A DNA stretch of 64,000 nt from Entomortierella parvispora (taxonomy: Eukaryota > Mortierellomycota > Mortierellomycetes > Mortierellales > Mortierellaceae). Below, one piece after another: positions 10,571 through 22,281 of this stretch; the first letter of the stretch is position 1; every line of letters starts with the position of its first letter. The stretch is taken from the NCBI GenBank assembly GCA_963573315.1, contig OY752144.1, positions 2,164,501-2,228,500 of the forward strand. Reading direction: 5' to 3'. The translations under genes and the position numbers were made by a program. The notes under the pieces were generated by a model that worked only from the letters and a program-made list of their open reading frames with translations, was not told where the DNA came from and ran no database searches.

Positions 10571-12085
10571 ATGCTTCGCCGTCTCGCCTCGCCCTCCAGC
10601 TTGAACTTCTCTCGTCGCCTCGTCCTCTCTGCCACCTCCTCCAGAAACATGTCCTCCACCAAGGCCCAGTCCCAGTTCAACAGCATCCTCAAGAGCGAGA
10701 TCGAATCTATCAAGGCCGCTGGCACCTACAAGTCCGAGCGCATTATCACCTCGCCCCAGAACAGCGCTATCCGTGTCGCTGGTCAGGATGGCCATGAGTC
10801 CAACCAGATCAACTTCTGCGCCAACAACTACCTCGGTCTCGCTGACCACCCCGACGTTATCGCTCGCTCCAAGAAGTACCTCGACACCCATGGCTCTGGT
10901 TTGAGCAGTGTTCGCTTCATTTGCGGAACTCAGGTACCGCTTTTGCCTTGTTTTACCAGATGAGAATCAGATCGACAGGAGAAGTGCTGCTCACTAATCC
11001 CAACAAATATCATCCTGACAACACCCCCCTCTATTCCCACTCTTGTTTTTAGAACATCCACAAAGACCTCGAGAACCAGATTACAAAGTTCTACGGCACT
11101 GAGGATACTATTCTTTACGCCTCATGCTTTGATGCCAACGCAGGAATCTTCGAAACCATCCTCACAGACCAGGATGCCGTTATCTCGGATGCCTTGAACC
11201 ATGCCAGTATTATTGACGGAATTCGTCTCTGCAAGGCTAAGCGCTTCCGCTACAAGAACTGTGACATGTCAGGTAAGAATAAGGAAACCTTGTGGAGGTC
11301 GTTTATTACCCCTATGGCCAATTCTAATTGTCACCTTTTACTTAGATCTTGAGGCACGTCTCCAGGAGGCCGACAAGGCTGGTGCTCGTCTCAAACTGAT
11401 TGCTACAGATGGTGTCTTCAGTATGGACGGAAAGATTGCTCCCTTGGACAAGATCTGCGATATCGCCGAAAAATACAACGCCTTGATCTTCATTGATGAC
11501 TGCCACTCGACCGGTTTCTTGGGACCCAACGGTCGTGGAACAGCTGAGCACTTTGGCGTTCAGGATCGTGTCCATATTATCAACTCGACTCTTGGAAAGG
11601 CCCTCGGTGGTGCTGCAGGAGGATACACAACTGGATGCAAGGAGATGATTGACTTGCTCCGCAACCGCTCTCGCCCTTACCTCTTCTCAAACAGTTTGCC
11701 CCCAGCCGTCGTTGGATCTGCCAGCGCTGCCTTGGACCTGATCGAGGGTGCCAAGACCAACGGTTTGTTTGACCAGCTCTGGGGCAACACCAAGTTGTTC
11801 CGCAAGCTCCTCGGTGATGCCGGATTCACCATCAAGGGTGACAACCACCCCATCTCTCCCGTCATGTTGGGAGATGCCCGTCTTGCTTCCCAGTTTGCTG
11901 ACAAAATGCTCCAGCGCGGTATCTATGTGGTTGGCTTTTCATACCCCGTTGTTCCCAAGGGTGAAGCCCGTATTCGCGTCCAGCTCTCTGCTGCTCACAC
12001 TGAAGCGCAGATCCGTCAGGCTGCTGACGCCTTTATTGAGATTGGTCGCGAGCTTGGTGTCATTGGCGCCAAGAGCAAGTTGTAA
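10571..12085 (+). CDS. GCAT: Glycine C-acetyltransferase (2-amino-3-ketobutyrate CoA ligase), mitochondrial
   Basis: Three exons (10571-10933, 11053-11272, 11346-12085) join to 440 residues. The enzyme is PLP-dependent and of the alpha-oxoamine synthase family; it cleaves 2-amino-3-ketobutyrate with CoA to glycine and acetyl-CoA, the second step of threonine degradation. Visible features are an Arg/Ser-rich presequence ([16 protein letters not shown]), NYLGLADHP near residue 92, [14 protein letters not shown], the cofactor Asp in [12 protein letters not shown], and the Schiff-base Lys in [18 protein letters not shown] near residue 279. Length and motif order match animal and bacterial GCAT better than serine palmitoyltransferase or ALA synthase. 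Codon use is C-rich at third positions, which suggests strong expression. Confidence 0.96.
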
Positions 12086-12191
12086 ATTCTGTTCATCCCC
12101 CATCCCCATTTTTCATTACTTCATTTCCATGCCCTCTGGGCAAATATTAAAATTACACTAGCCTAAAGACATCGTCAAAAACGTTGCTTCT

Positions 12192-13751
12192 TTATGCCCG
12201 ATTCTTTTCGGGTATGAAGCGCTTGATAACAACTTCAGTGATTTGATAGAGGGGTATAGCTAGATGAGGGTGTGAGAGCTGAATCGCCAGCGCATCCGAA
12301 GGCAACACCACGTAGCACAGCAAGACCGTCTAATTAGGTTGAATCCAAGGTTTGGACATAGAATCAGCCAGATTGTTTCTCCAAAACCCAGACCGTTGGC
12401 AAAATATCTTTTTTGATCGTGTTCAAAGTTTAGTCAACCTACCTTTTGAACTTGGGCCACAACTCTGTTCAGGGTTAGTAACCATTGCCACGAGTATACA
12501 CCATGAAGTTGACCGAGGCCTGGAGTTGGAGTCAACAGCGAGCTTGGCCCTTGAGGTAACAACATGTCGCCTGTTGGTCGTCCCGTTTCTTGCTCCATTG
12601 CGCCATGGTTCGGACAAGGAATCACTTTGACAGTATATTGTGAATGTCCAAACACCATTCCCTTCCGATAGAGTAAGAAGTCGGTTCCGTACTTCAGACC
12701 GTCCTTGACGATCCATCCTTGACTGCGAAAATGGTGATAAGCAACGTAACGGACAACAAAAGGATTGTCTGCTTTCCATTGAAAATGCTCATTGTTGGAT
12801 ACATGTAACGAGGATTCCAAAGAATTTTGTGCAAACCGACGCCAGCATTCCTGAATAGTTAAGGGAGCAGCAGGTAGACTCCTTTCGGAGCTGGAGTCAG
12901 ACTCTGACAGTGACACGGCAATACATTCAACAGCGAACACCAAGAAAAAAGCCTCCTCCAATGAAAGCTGAAGATGCTCATAGTCTTCATCGTCTGCCAA
13001 ATGACTCTGCTGGCAAGGGCTATTGCTGGCAGATAATAAAGATCCCGTCGTGGCATGAACGGGCTTTGGGGATCCTTGAGAACTAATGGGTATTGTTGGC
13101 GTCGCGCCTCCGGTCATAGAAGTTCCTTGCGGATTCAGCAATTTTTGTTTCTTTTGTTGTGCGCGCTCGATTCGTCTTCTTCTCGTAATCTCTTCGAGCG
13201 AAAGACCTGAATGGAAAATTGGTGGCAAAATTTAGTTGACGATCCTTTGTGCATTACAGTGTGCATTCCAGTGTTCTGACTGAAGACGTCTTTTTTTTAC
13301 CTTGGTCACCCCCGCTTTCCGCTGTCGTTCTTTGCTTCCAGGTCGGTTCACTGCGAGAAAGTGTACCTTTACCAAAGAAGCCTTGTTGAAAGAGAATCTT
13401 CATGTCTTTACTCCTGACTACCCAGACGGCGTGCCCTCGAGGATGGAATTCAGCCGCAATCAGTGTCGATTGAAGTCGATTGCGGTTGGAATACGAAAAG
13501 CTTTTACTCCACTCTAAGAGGAGGCGAATGGCTTCGAGAAGCGGGTCAATAGGCGACCAGTGCCCGTCATGGATGTGCGATAGTTTTTTTGGAATAGAGG
13601 AGCGTGCATTCAGCTGGGGCTTTTGGTCATGCGATTGTCGGGACAATGGCTGCTGCTGTTGCTGCAATGCGTGTTCCTCCTGCAGGAAAGACAGAGGGAA
13701 AGGGACCGCATACTGCTGCCTCTTGTTGGACTTCCTCTTTCCTGCTGCCAT
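12192..13751 (-). CDS. SEN2: tRNA-splicing endonuclease subunit Sen2
   Basis: Three exons (13751-13301, 13206-12443, 12329-12192) give 450 residues. Sen2 is the catalytic subunit that cuts the 5' splice site of intron-containing pre-tRNAs within the Sen2/15/34/54 complex. The nuclease domain is C-terminal: YHHFRSQGWIVKDGLKYG is followed by TDFLLYRKGMVFGHSQYTV, holding the family's catalytic Tyr and His, and the conserved Lys lies in the last exon block QKTVLLCYVVLPS. The N-terminal half is low-complexity (poly-Gln near residue 32). It contains GFFGKGTLSRSEPTW, the FxGKGxLSRSxP motif shared by Sen2 proteins, and LSLEEITRRRRIERAQ. The gene converges with GCAT, with only about 106 bp between the stop codons. 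Confidence 0.93.
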
Positions 13752-13940
13752 GGTTTGTTCATGTGAGTGGTTGGAAGTAGTAGGGCGTGAACAGGCGAAA
13801 CAAGAGCGGTCATCGCAAGCAGATTTTATTTGCGCGCGACAGCTGCGTGCTTTTCTCGCTTAAATTTACTGCGGCATTGTTGGGCAGAAAAAAAGAAAAA
13901 CGTTTGAAATCCTTTTATTTCCAACCCCCATTCACCCACA

Positions 13941-16900
13941 ATGTCGAACCACGATCAGCCCATCCAAGCCAACATGCAGGGCCCAAACACCCAGGAGCTG
14001 CACCCAGTACAGTCTGATTCCCAGCCCAACGTAGCCCAGTCCAGTCAGCAGGAGCACCAGGTCTTGGAGGGTCAGGACGACGACCAGAACGACGAAGAAT
14101 ACGATGACGAAGAAGAAGAGGAGGAGGAGGAAGGAGACTATTATGACCCACATGACGACTTGGAGCGCCATTATGAACAAAACCTCCTCATTGAACAGAG
14201 TTGGATAGAATGGGAGCGTCAGTCAACCGTCAACAACATCCAGACCCCTTCCCGTCAGCCCTATTCACCGCGACAGCAACAATATCGCTACAACATTTTT
14301 CAAAAACCAGGATCGGCTAAAAGGAGGGATCGACGGGAACGCTGGGCGTTGGCTCACTACAACGCTCAGATGGCGAATGCTGCTGCTACCTCCAATGCAT
14401 CTCGATCCGCCGCTGCATCCTCTAGTAGTTCATCTGTCACGGATCATGGATCGCCGGATGCAGTGGAAAAATTGAGGCGACTAGGCACTTATAGACCAGA
14501 ACTGGCGTCCTCAATCGTTCACTCTTACACAAACTCGCAATCATGGCAGGCTGCACAAGCTGCCCGGGAACAACGTTTGGCTTCAAAATCTATCAATGAC
14601 TCGAGGTGGGCAACCTTTTGACCGCCTCTTGCTGCAAACGATGCAGCCTTCTCAGATAGACTTGTGTATCTAACATTTTTTTGCGCTTTGACATAGCGAA
14701 AACATCATTTGTACCTTACCTGTGGAATTGCTTACACACATCTTGTCATACCTCAAGCCCATCGATCTGGTACGAGGGACAGCAGCTTGCTTCTTTGTTT
14801 GTCCGCCAGTCATCTCATCACGCGGGTTAGGGTACTGACCATTTTTGCCTTATTATTTTTGGTTTTCGACTGTAGTTCAACGTATCTGTTGTGTGCCAAC
14901 TGTTCTATCACGTCGTCAACACGGACTCCTGTTGGAAGGGGGCGTTCATCAAGTTCTTTGGCGTCTCGATTCCGTTCAAGAGATTGGATCCCAGGAGCTG
15001 GAGAGGCGAGTACATCAAACGGACGCGTCTATTGCGTCAATGGGAGAAGGGACGCGGATCCAATGTTACCATTAATCCACAGATCGGCCAAATATCCAAA
15101 CTCTGGACTGAGCTGGACAATAGACCGAATGAGGGTTGGTTTCTAGCTGGAGGACTCACGCAAGGTACGTAGACAAACCTGCAAAGCTGTGTCCTTTATC
15201 GTGGGATACTCATTGGACAAGAGATTAATATATGACACCCGATGCATACTAGGCGTGGTTGCGAGATGTGATCCCCTCCTAGGAAAAGTCCAGAAAGACG
15301 CTGTCTTCCGCATGGTCCATCTTGCTAATGCTGAAGTCGCTGTCATGACGATGGATCGGTAAGATTTCTGTTTTTATCCCATTTCGAAGCAGCTCTTTGA
15401 CACGTATCATCAATCTCTAACATCTCCAACTACCTATCTTTTTCACAGACACCGCGTGCTGTGGGGTCTAAACACTGGTCAAGTCTGCTTGACTACGTTA
15501 GCGTATGCAGCTGCGGGCCAAACTTTCCAGACGTTTGCAGGCTTCCATAACGGGCCTGTATCCTGCGTAAAATTGGTTCCCAACCAACTTGGATTTGCCC
15601 TGACGGGTGGAGTGGATGGTGTGATCAAACTTTGGGATGTCTCCAGAGCTCGATGCATACGAGAGTTCCGTACAGGGTTGAATCTGGTCGGAAGCGCGAG
15701 TACAAAGATAACGCACATCTGTTGCGAGCCCGGATCTCGTGTTGTCGCAGGCACATCGGCAGGGGAAATTTATGTGTGGGAGGTCGATATTTCTTCTCTT
15801 ATCACGCCTCTTACAGCCCCGTCGTCTGGAGTATCATCTCCATCGCGGACTATGTCCACCGAGAACGTACAGGCGCCAGACTTTACTTTACTTTCCGATA
15901 TGTTACCCGTTCCAAAACTTCCAAAGGTGATTGAGCTTCCAGAAGAGTTCAAAGGAGTGGCGTTCTTGGAGGTGAACTTTGGAATGGGGCACTCGGGCCT
16001 AATCTTGGCACAAGCAGGCGACGCTCAAGCGATGCATCTTTACAATCTTGAAACCTTAGAGCTGCTTGCAACACTGAAGAGTCCGGCGCACTTTTCGCCT
16101 ATCACGGCGGTCCATTGGGATATTCCAAAGTATGAAAAGCCTATGATTTCGCCCTCCAACCACGCGTCTAGATCTCCAGGAACCCATGTCCTGTTGAGGC
16201 AAGATGGGATGTCGAGTCTTCTGGCCACTGGGGACCAAAATGGCAACATTTGTCTGTGGTATATGACGGATATATTGAAGCGGGCTAAGACTGCATTCCA
16301 TCCAAGTCATACCAGGAAGGAGGAGCGGACTCTTGAGCCTACATGTGTTCTCAAGGGTCATGATACCAAGGTTACCAGTTTATTTGTGGATAAGCTGTTG
16401 ATTATTTCCGGAAGGTAAGCGAGTCTTTGTTTAAGGTGTCCTTTACCAATCTGCCATCAATAACGAGTATTATATCTATACTGTAGCGCGGATGGTTGGG
16501 TGAAAACTTGGAATCCAGTCAACGGCCACCTTGTTAGTATTCTCAACAGCGGGTAAAAAAACAATGCTTTAATTGATTGATTGTTCATCCTTTATGGTGT
16601 ACTCGGCTCTAAACATATGCCTCCCATTCTCCTAGACATATCCGTGGAAGGGAACTCACAGAAATGACGACAGCGGCCGTCACTGGGATAGCTTTCAACA
16701 GCGTCCAATGTCGAGGAGTAGCTTCCCTTGGAGGCGTGATCCGAAGCTGGGACTTTTCCCCCGAGGCCAACTTGGCCAAAGAGAGGATGAAGAAAGGGTA
16801 TGGGACCGCTAACAAGCGAGCTGTGCACTATAGCGGTGGACCTAAAAACAAGATTCAGAATGACATCCGACACAGCCTTGAAGAGACACAGTCCTTGAGC

Positions 16901-17929
16901 AGGCTACGGAACCAAGTCAAGGAACGCCACGATCAACTTCAACGACGGTACAATAACCTTGAGGGATTGAATATGGACGACATGACGGATGAAGAGCTGG
17001 TTGAGTATGTGATGCTCCTCTCGAAGGACCACGAGGAACAGCAGAAGAACCAAATCACTGAACAAGAGCTATTGGAGATCCAGAGGCTGCATGATTTGGA
17101 GAGAGAAGAGCAAGAAGAGGAGGCACGAAGGATCCAGGAACAGTTTGAAGATGCTGGCCGATCTTCCATTTCTGTCCATCTTGAAGGACAAGCCTCTGAA
17201 GAAGGGACATATCTTGATGACCTTGTGAGCGAGCAAGAGAGGCAGGAAGAAGAAGATTTAGTTCAACGTGCGATTGAGATGAGTATGTTGGACATGGAAT
17301 CGACGGAAGTTCACCATAGCTACGGCCATGTCCACGATCATGACGACGAGCAAGACCACGACCACCGCGTCTGTAACAATGGCCACAGTCATAGTCCTAG
17401 TTCTGGGTCGGAGCTTGACCATTCTTTTCGGCCAGTCGGGTGGGACGCGAGTCAAGTTGTCAATGTCGACAGCGTAGATGTCAATGGTCAAACGGAACTT
17501 GAGGATCGAACCATTGTCCAATCTATCCTCGAAGAACTCGAAGAGGCCAATCTCACGGAAGCAAAAGTCCACTCCAAGATTGGATCAATGGAGGCGTGGC
17601 CTAGTATTGGAGAGGCTATCTCTTCGTCTCTACCGACGACGGAAGTGCCTGCGAACGGAGTCAGCTTAAGCAAAGGGAAAGGCAAGGCAGTAGCAACAGA
17701 AGAGGGACAGCCTGCAAAGAAGGCGCCGATGACGTGGTCGATGGTTGCTCGAGCAAGCAAAGACACCTCCTTTGGACCTGGCCTTACCAGCTCGAACTCT
17801 TCTGCTTCGGCGAATGGCAAGGCGCCTGCGATTATCAAGCAGTATACGGTGCCAGCAGGCCAGGAGGAAATTGAGGACGAGGACACGCTGCTGGCGCGCA
17901 TCCTGTCGCTGTCGTTAGTGGAGAAGTGA
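13941..17929 (+). CDS. F-box / WD40 / UIM protein, Ufo1-like SCF receptor
   Basis: A multi-exon gene encodes roughly 1,150 residues. Exon 1 (13941-14605) is acidic and disordered, with a Glu/Asp run near residue 55. From 14697 an F-box follows: LPVELLTHILSYLKPIDL, then VVCQLFYHVVNTDSCWKGAF. WD40 repeats run from about 15250 to 16790 (for example GGVDGVIKLWDVSRARCI and SADGWVKTWNPVNGHLVS). The last exon (from about 16637) carries three ubiquitin-interacting-like motifs: DEELVEYVMLLSKDHEE, EEDLVQRAIEMSMLDME and EDTLLARILSLSLVEK. F-box, WD40 and C-terminal UIMs in this order match S. cerevisiae Ufo1, an SCF substrate receptor. A His/Asp-rich stretch near 17310-17400 is unusual. Internal small exons were joined by eye and their exact borders are uncertain. 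Confidence 0.85.
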
Positions 17930-17960
17930 GGCAAGTAGAGCAAGAGAACAATAGACAGCC

Positions 17961-17984
17961 AAAAAAAAAAAAAAAAAAAAAAAG
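17961..17984 (+). repeat. Poly(A) run, 24 A
   Basis: A run of 24 A starts 32 bp after the stop codon of the Ufo1-like gene. The gene has introns, so this is not the tail of a retrocopy of that gene. It is most likely a slippage-prone homopolymer. Confidence 0.9.
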
Positions 17985-18396
17985 ACGGGTGTGACTGTGG
18001 AATGTGGGTCTCCATCCTCCGGAAAACACAAAACACGAAAGAGAGAGAAGGACGAGCGAGATCACCCTCAGGAACCATAGACAGACACCTTCCCATCCTT
18101 CATACCTTCACACCTCCTTCCTTGCTACGTCGCACCCCCTTCTCCCCGGGTCCACCTAGACCCACCCCTCTTCCCCACATCCATATTCCCTACCATCTCC
18201 CTCATTCGTCTGATCCCGAGATTTCTTAAAAACCGCCATCCGAATAGGCTTGATTTCAAATTGTAATTGAATGCAGTCTTCCCTCTAGGCCCCAGGGCCA
18301 ATGCGTCTATAAATGATTGCACTGACTGCTGCTTGCATGACACTGACATTCCATCTCAATGATCCTTCATAACCACTAGAAGACGGTCTCCTCGCG

Positions 18397-21300
18397 ATGC
18401 ACAAGACAACGCGGCAGATCTGGACCAGCTCCTCGTCCTCGTCGTGTTTCTTTTGCGACTTTCGGCTATTCCTATCCGAGCCTCTGCCGCCTCGGATACC
18501 ACAACGGGCACCCTTACCACGGATCCCGGGCACAAGATCTAGCCTACAACATCGGAGCATTGGCCACTTCAACACAGCTGTTAATTCTCGGGCGCACCAG
18601 CAGCAGCATCAACGCGGAGCAGGATTCTTGAATCGCTCGGGGATTCACTCCGGCTCTTTGCCACGGTCGACGCGGGCCTTGAAGCAAGGGCTCGCCTCAA
18701 CGGGAGAGTCGACCAGGAGTGAGATTCTTATCTTGACCTCTGAGAATGGATCCAGTCTTTCTTGCTCGCAGCAACTACAAAGTGGCGGTCTGGTGCGGAC
18801 AACAGAGCATCGGGTGCTGGAGAGCAGTCGGAGGATCCAGGGCGGATCCTTGCTCAGCAGAAACATCTCGACGACCTCCGCCTCGACTGCATCCTCCGAA
18901 TTGGACAGTGAAACCAGCCCCATGTTACACACGCAACCCTCCGCCACCATACCCGCAGACCCAACCCCCTCCCCTTCTTGTTCAATCCTGGACTGTAATC
19001 CTACCGCTGTCGACTCTGCTGACCCCTCTCCTTCTTCAGACTTCCGCGCCCTCTTTCCAGGGAATGCTTCAACAAAGTCACAATATGAGGCCCCTTGGAG
19101 AAAGAGCCACATGAATGCAGGAACAAATTATGAGGAAGCTTTACGAAAGTCCGTATATGAACGAGAGCCAGTCGAGCGCTGGTGGGCAACATACAAGCAG
19201 GTTACCAAAGCCCGGCGGTGGGGACGAAAGGACATCCAGGACTCTCCAAAGGACACGGTCTTTGTTCTGACAGACTTTTTGCGATTCACTGGAAGCTTGA
19301 AAGTGTCTACAAAGACCCCAGAAGAAGGACTGCCAAGATTGGAACGTCTGTTCGAGGATTACCACAGAGCTCTTGGACTCCCGACTTCGAACGTCAAGAT
19401 GTACACTGCATTTCTGGATACCCTGACCTTTTGGAAGCAGCATCGTTGTTTTCCCGATTGGATCGCCAAGTTCAAGGCCAAGATTGTGTCACCGATCGAC
19501 GGAAGCCTCTTGTCTCCAAAGAATGCACAGGAACAGTACCAAAGTCTGATGAGAGTCCTCGGCAATACTGGCCAGGTCGAATCCATCCTTCAGTGTCTAG
19601 AGGATCTCAAGTCAAGTCAATCAGAGTTTCTGAGACCCACCACTAATGCGTACGATTCAGTTTTGGAAGTCTATCTTCGTCGCAAGGATACAGCGTCGGC
19701 CATGCGGATTTTCCAAGAGATGCAAGGGCAACCAGGATGTGAACCTCGCCTGTCGAGTTACAACATCCTACTCAAAGGACATCTTGACAACAAGGACGCC
19801 CGATCTGCTCAGCGCGTTCTAGAGAGCTTGCTGCTTTCAGAGCACCGGCCCGATATTGAGACCTTCAATCTGTTGATGTCGGGTTACCTTCGGATGGGCG
19901 AAGCTGATCTTGTGAATGGATTTTACAAGGGACTGGACGAATACGGGCTGGCGCCAAACGCAAAAACCTATCGAATTCTTTTGAGATCTTACCAACAACA
20001 GGGCCAAGTGGACAAGGTTTTGGAGCTCTTTCGCAGACTTATGGAAAGTTCTCATTCGCATCTTCACCCAGGGCCAGAGGCCTACCGCATCTTGCTTCAG
20101 ACCCTGGCAACAAACGGACGCATGCCAGATGCTCTCCGTGTATTGAGGGAATTGATAGAGGAAAACGAGTTTCCTATTCCGCTCTCGATCTACCATGTGT
20201 TTTTGACTCAATATGCAAACGAGGATCAGGCCGAGAAGGCGCGCAAGGTGCTGGACAGGATTATGGCTGATGGCCTTGCTTTAGTCGATGGGACTATCAA
20301 TCCCTTGATTCAAGTCTACCTTTTAAGAAAAGACTACGACAAGGTTAGGGAGATGACAGACCTCATGCATCAGCAGGGCATTTCACCAACCAACATCACC
20401 TTCCATATCATGATGAACTCTGCAAAGTACTCTGGCAATATTGACGGGGCGATGCAACTTTACTCTCGGATGCTGGGGGAAGGCGTAGAGCCGGATGTCT
20501 GGACATACAACACGCTGTTGGATGTGATCACAAGCAGACTGTCGCCTAAACCTGGAAACACCCGATGGAAGGGAGATCACCAAGCTGTGACCAAGGATCA
20601 GATCCAAGAATTCGTCCCCAAAATCGAATCCTTACTGGCAGAGATGAATTCGAGAGGGGTCAAACCAGATGTGGTCACGTACGGAAAGCTGATCCATCAA
20701 TATGTGCTGCTGAGGGATATCGAGCAGGCGGAGATGGTCTTTCACGAGATGGTCAAGTCAGGGATCATGCCCAATGCGTTCGCGTTCAACTCACTCATGG
20801 ATGGCTTCACGGTTATTGAGGAGATGGATAAGGCAGTCGAGCTATTCCGCAAGATGACAAAATATGGGGTGGAGCCGGACTCGATCACCTTTACGACCTT
20901 GATCAAGGGATTCTCCAACTTGAAGAAGATCAAAACTGCACAGGATTTTGCCAATTCGATGCAACAGATCCATGGCGCCCAATTCCAAATGGATCGACGT
21001 GGACTCCATACGTTGATGCAGCTTGCCCAAAAGTCTGATCAGCCTTGCATGGCGCTGGACTTCTTTGAGATTATGAGAAGCAAAGGACTTGAGGCCGATG
21101 AGGTCACTTATACAATCTTGGCCAACGCGCTCAGTCGGGAGATCGAAAAGTCCAGAAGTAGAGAAAAGTGGCTTGCCAGCAATGGTGATCGCCGGAAAAG
21201 ACGTTCGGCCTCAGCCTCTACTCTGTCAGTCGATAGTGCAGCGATGCCATTCTCTACGCAGGTAGAGGCTCTGGAATCCATTTTGGAAATCATTCATCGC

Positions 21301-22281
21301 AACTCGGACGGAAAGCCTATGAATCAGGCAGAGATCACAACTATGCTGTCGGCATACTTTCGACTGGGACGACCTCAAGTGGCAATTGACTTTTTCCGGA
21401 GCGTACTTTGGCGAGGAGTCAGGGGACTTCAGCTGAGCACAGCCAATTGTGGAGCTCTTTTGAATGGACTTTTGGCACCAGAACTTGGGCGACGGTACGA
21501 TGGGTCAGTCTTGAACATGTATGCAAAGATGTTGATCATTACCAGGAATAGTCTTGCGCAAGCGGGTTCTTCTTCCGCTTTGCCGTCACCAGCGTCGTCC
21601 CCCCCTTATTCTTCACTCTCGTCGATGCAGAATCTACCTGGATTGGACCTCGTGACGATCAGCATTCTTCTCCAGGCATTCACAAATCGAAAAAACTGGG
21701 CGCTGGTTCTTCAGATCTGGAATGACTTCGAATCAATTGGAGCCGAAAATTTGCATCCGTTCAAGATGCCGTTGGAGTTTTTGGGCTTTGCAGCTCAGGC
21801 CTACCATAGATCCTCGGAGGATAGCCAGCTAATGGAAAAGCGGCCACGAGGGAAGCAGGAAATTCGACCAAGATCGGGTGAATTAGACAGCTATGACAGT
21901 GGAAATCACCCTTCTACTCCACAAATGGGTCCGCATGGATCTCCCACCAACCCTGGTTCTTCCCAAGAGGAGAAGGCGGAACAGTTATTGAGGGAGCTCT
22001 GGAAGGCGCACCCAAGGATGGGCAAGAAGTGGAGCATCAAGATTTATGGGTTCGATGTTTTCAAAGGACAATCACATACCTCTCCGTCGTCCAAGTCCAA
22101 GACTTTGTCCTCACGTTCAGCAACACCATCATCATCATCATCTCCAACGTCAACCGTGCATCACCAGAGTGCTGATCTTAGAACGTACCTCTCGGGATAC
22201 GACGATCATCATCAACGCCAACAACAACAACAACAACAAAATCACAATCATCCACAACAGCCCTTCTCATCCAGGGTTTAA
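18397..22281 (+). CDS. Large pentatricopeptide-repeat (PPR) protein, probably mitochondrial
   Basis: A single uninterrupted 1,294-residue frame. The first 200 residues are Ser/Arg-rich with few acidic residues, as in a mitochondrial presequence plus linker. Tandem helical repeats of about 35 residues run from about residue 410 to 880. Clear P-type examples are TNAYDSVLEVYLRRKD, SSYNILLKGHLDNKD, ETFNLLMSGYLRMGE, KTYRILLRSYQQQGQ, WTYNTLLDVITSRL, VTYGKLIHQYVLLRD, FAFNSLMDGFTVIEE and ITFTTLIKGFSNLKK. Further repeats lie near residues 910 and 1110. The C-terminus is His/Gln/Ser-rich. PPR proteins bind organellar RNA and affect its stability, processing or translation; the target cannot be predicted from sequence alone. 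The lack of introns in a large gene contrasts with its neighbours. Confidence 0.9.
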   Translation: MHKTTRQIWTSSSSSSCFFCDFRLFLSEPLPPRIPQRAPLPRIPGTRSSLQHRSIGHFNTAVNSRAHQQQHQRGAGFLNRSGIHSGSLPRSTRALKQGLASTGESTRSEILILTSENGSSLSCSQQLQSGGLVRTTEHRVLESSRRIQGGSLLSRNISTTSASTASSELDSETSPMLHTQPSATIPADPTPSPSCSILDCNPTAVDSADPSPSSDFRALFPGNASTKSQYEAPWRKSHMNAGTNYEEALRKSVYEREPVERWWATYKQVTKARRWGRKDIQDSPKDTVFVLTDFLRFTGSLKVSTKTPEEGLPRLERLFEDYHRALGLPTSNVKMYTAFLDTLTFWKQHRCFPDWIAKFKAKIVSPIDGSLLSPKNAQEQYQSLMRVLGNTGQVESILQCLEDLKSSQSEFLRPTTNAYDSVLEVYLRRKDTASAMRIFQEMQGQPGCEPRLSSYNILLKGHLDNKDARSAQRVLESLLLSEHRPDIETFNLLMSGYLRMGEADLVNGFYKGLDEYGLAPNAKTYRILLRSYQQQGQVDKVLELFRRLMESSHSHLHPGPEAYRILLQTLATNGRMPDALRVLRELIEENEFPIPLSIYHVFLTQYANEDQAEKARKVLDRIMADGLALVDGTINPLIQVYLLRKDYDKVREMTDLMHQQGISPTNITFHIMMNSAKYSGNIDGAMQLYSRMLGEGVEPDVWTYNTLLDVITSRLSPKPGNTRWKGDHQAVTKDQIQEFVPKIESLLAEMNSRGVKPDVVTYGKLIHQYVLLRDIEQAEMVFHEMVKSGIMPNAFAFNSLMDGFTVIEEMDKAVELFRKMTKYGVEPDSITFTTLIKGFSNLKKIKTAQDFANSMQQIHGAQFQMDRRGLHTLMQLAQKSDQPCMALDFFEIMRSKGLEADEVTYTILANALSREIEKSRSREKWLASNGDRRKRRSASASTLSVDSAAMPFSTQVEALESILEIIHRNSDGKPMNQAEITTMLSAYFRLGRPQVAIDFFRSVLWRGVRGLQLSTANCGALLNGLLAPELGRRYDGSVLNMYAKMLIITRNSLAQAGSSSALPSPASSPPYSSLSSMQNLPGLDLVTISILLQAFTNRKNWALVLQIWNDFESIGAENLHPFKMPLEFLGFAAQAYHRSSEDSQLMEKRPRGKQEIRPRSGELDSYDSGNHPSTPQMGPHGSPTNPGSSQEEKAEQLLRELWKAHPRMGKKWSIKIYGFDVFKGQSHTSPSSKSKTLSSRSATPSSSSSPTSTVHHQSADLRTYLSGYDDHHQRQQQQQQQNHNHPQQPFSSRV

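Noticed and set aside
17961-17984. Poly(A) tail as evidence for a retrocopy
   Set aside because: The gene upstream contains introns and no target-site duplications are visible; the run is explained by homopolymer slippage.
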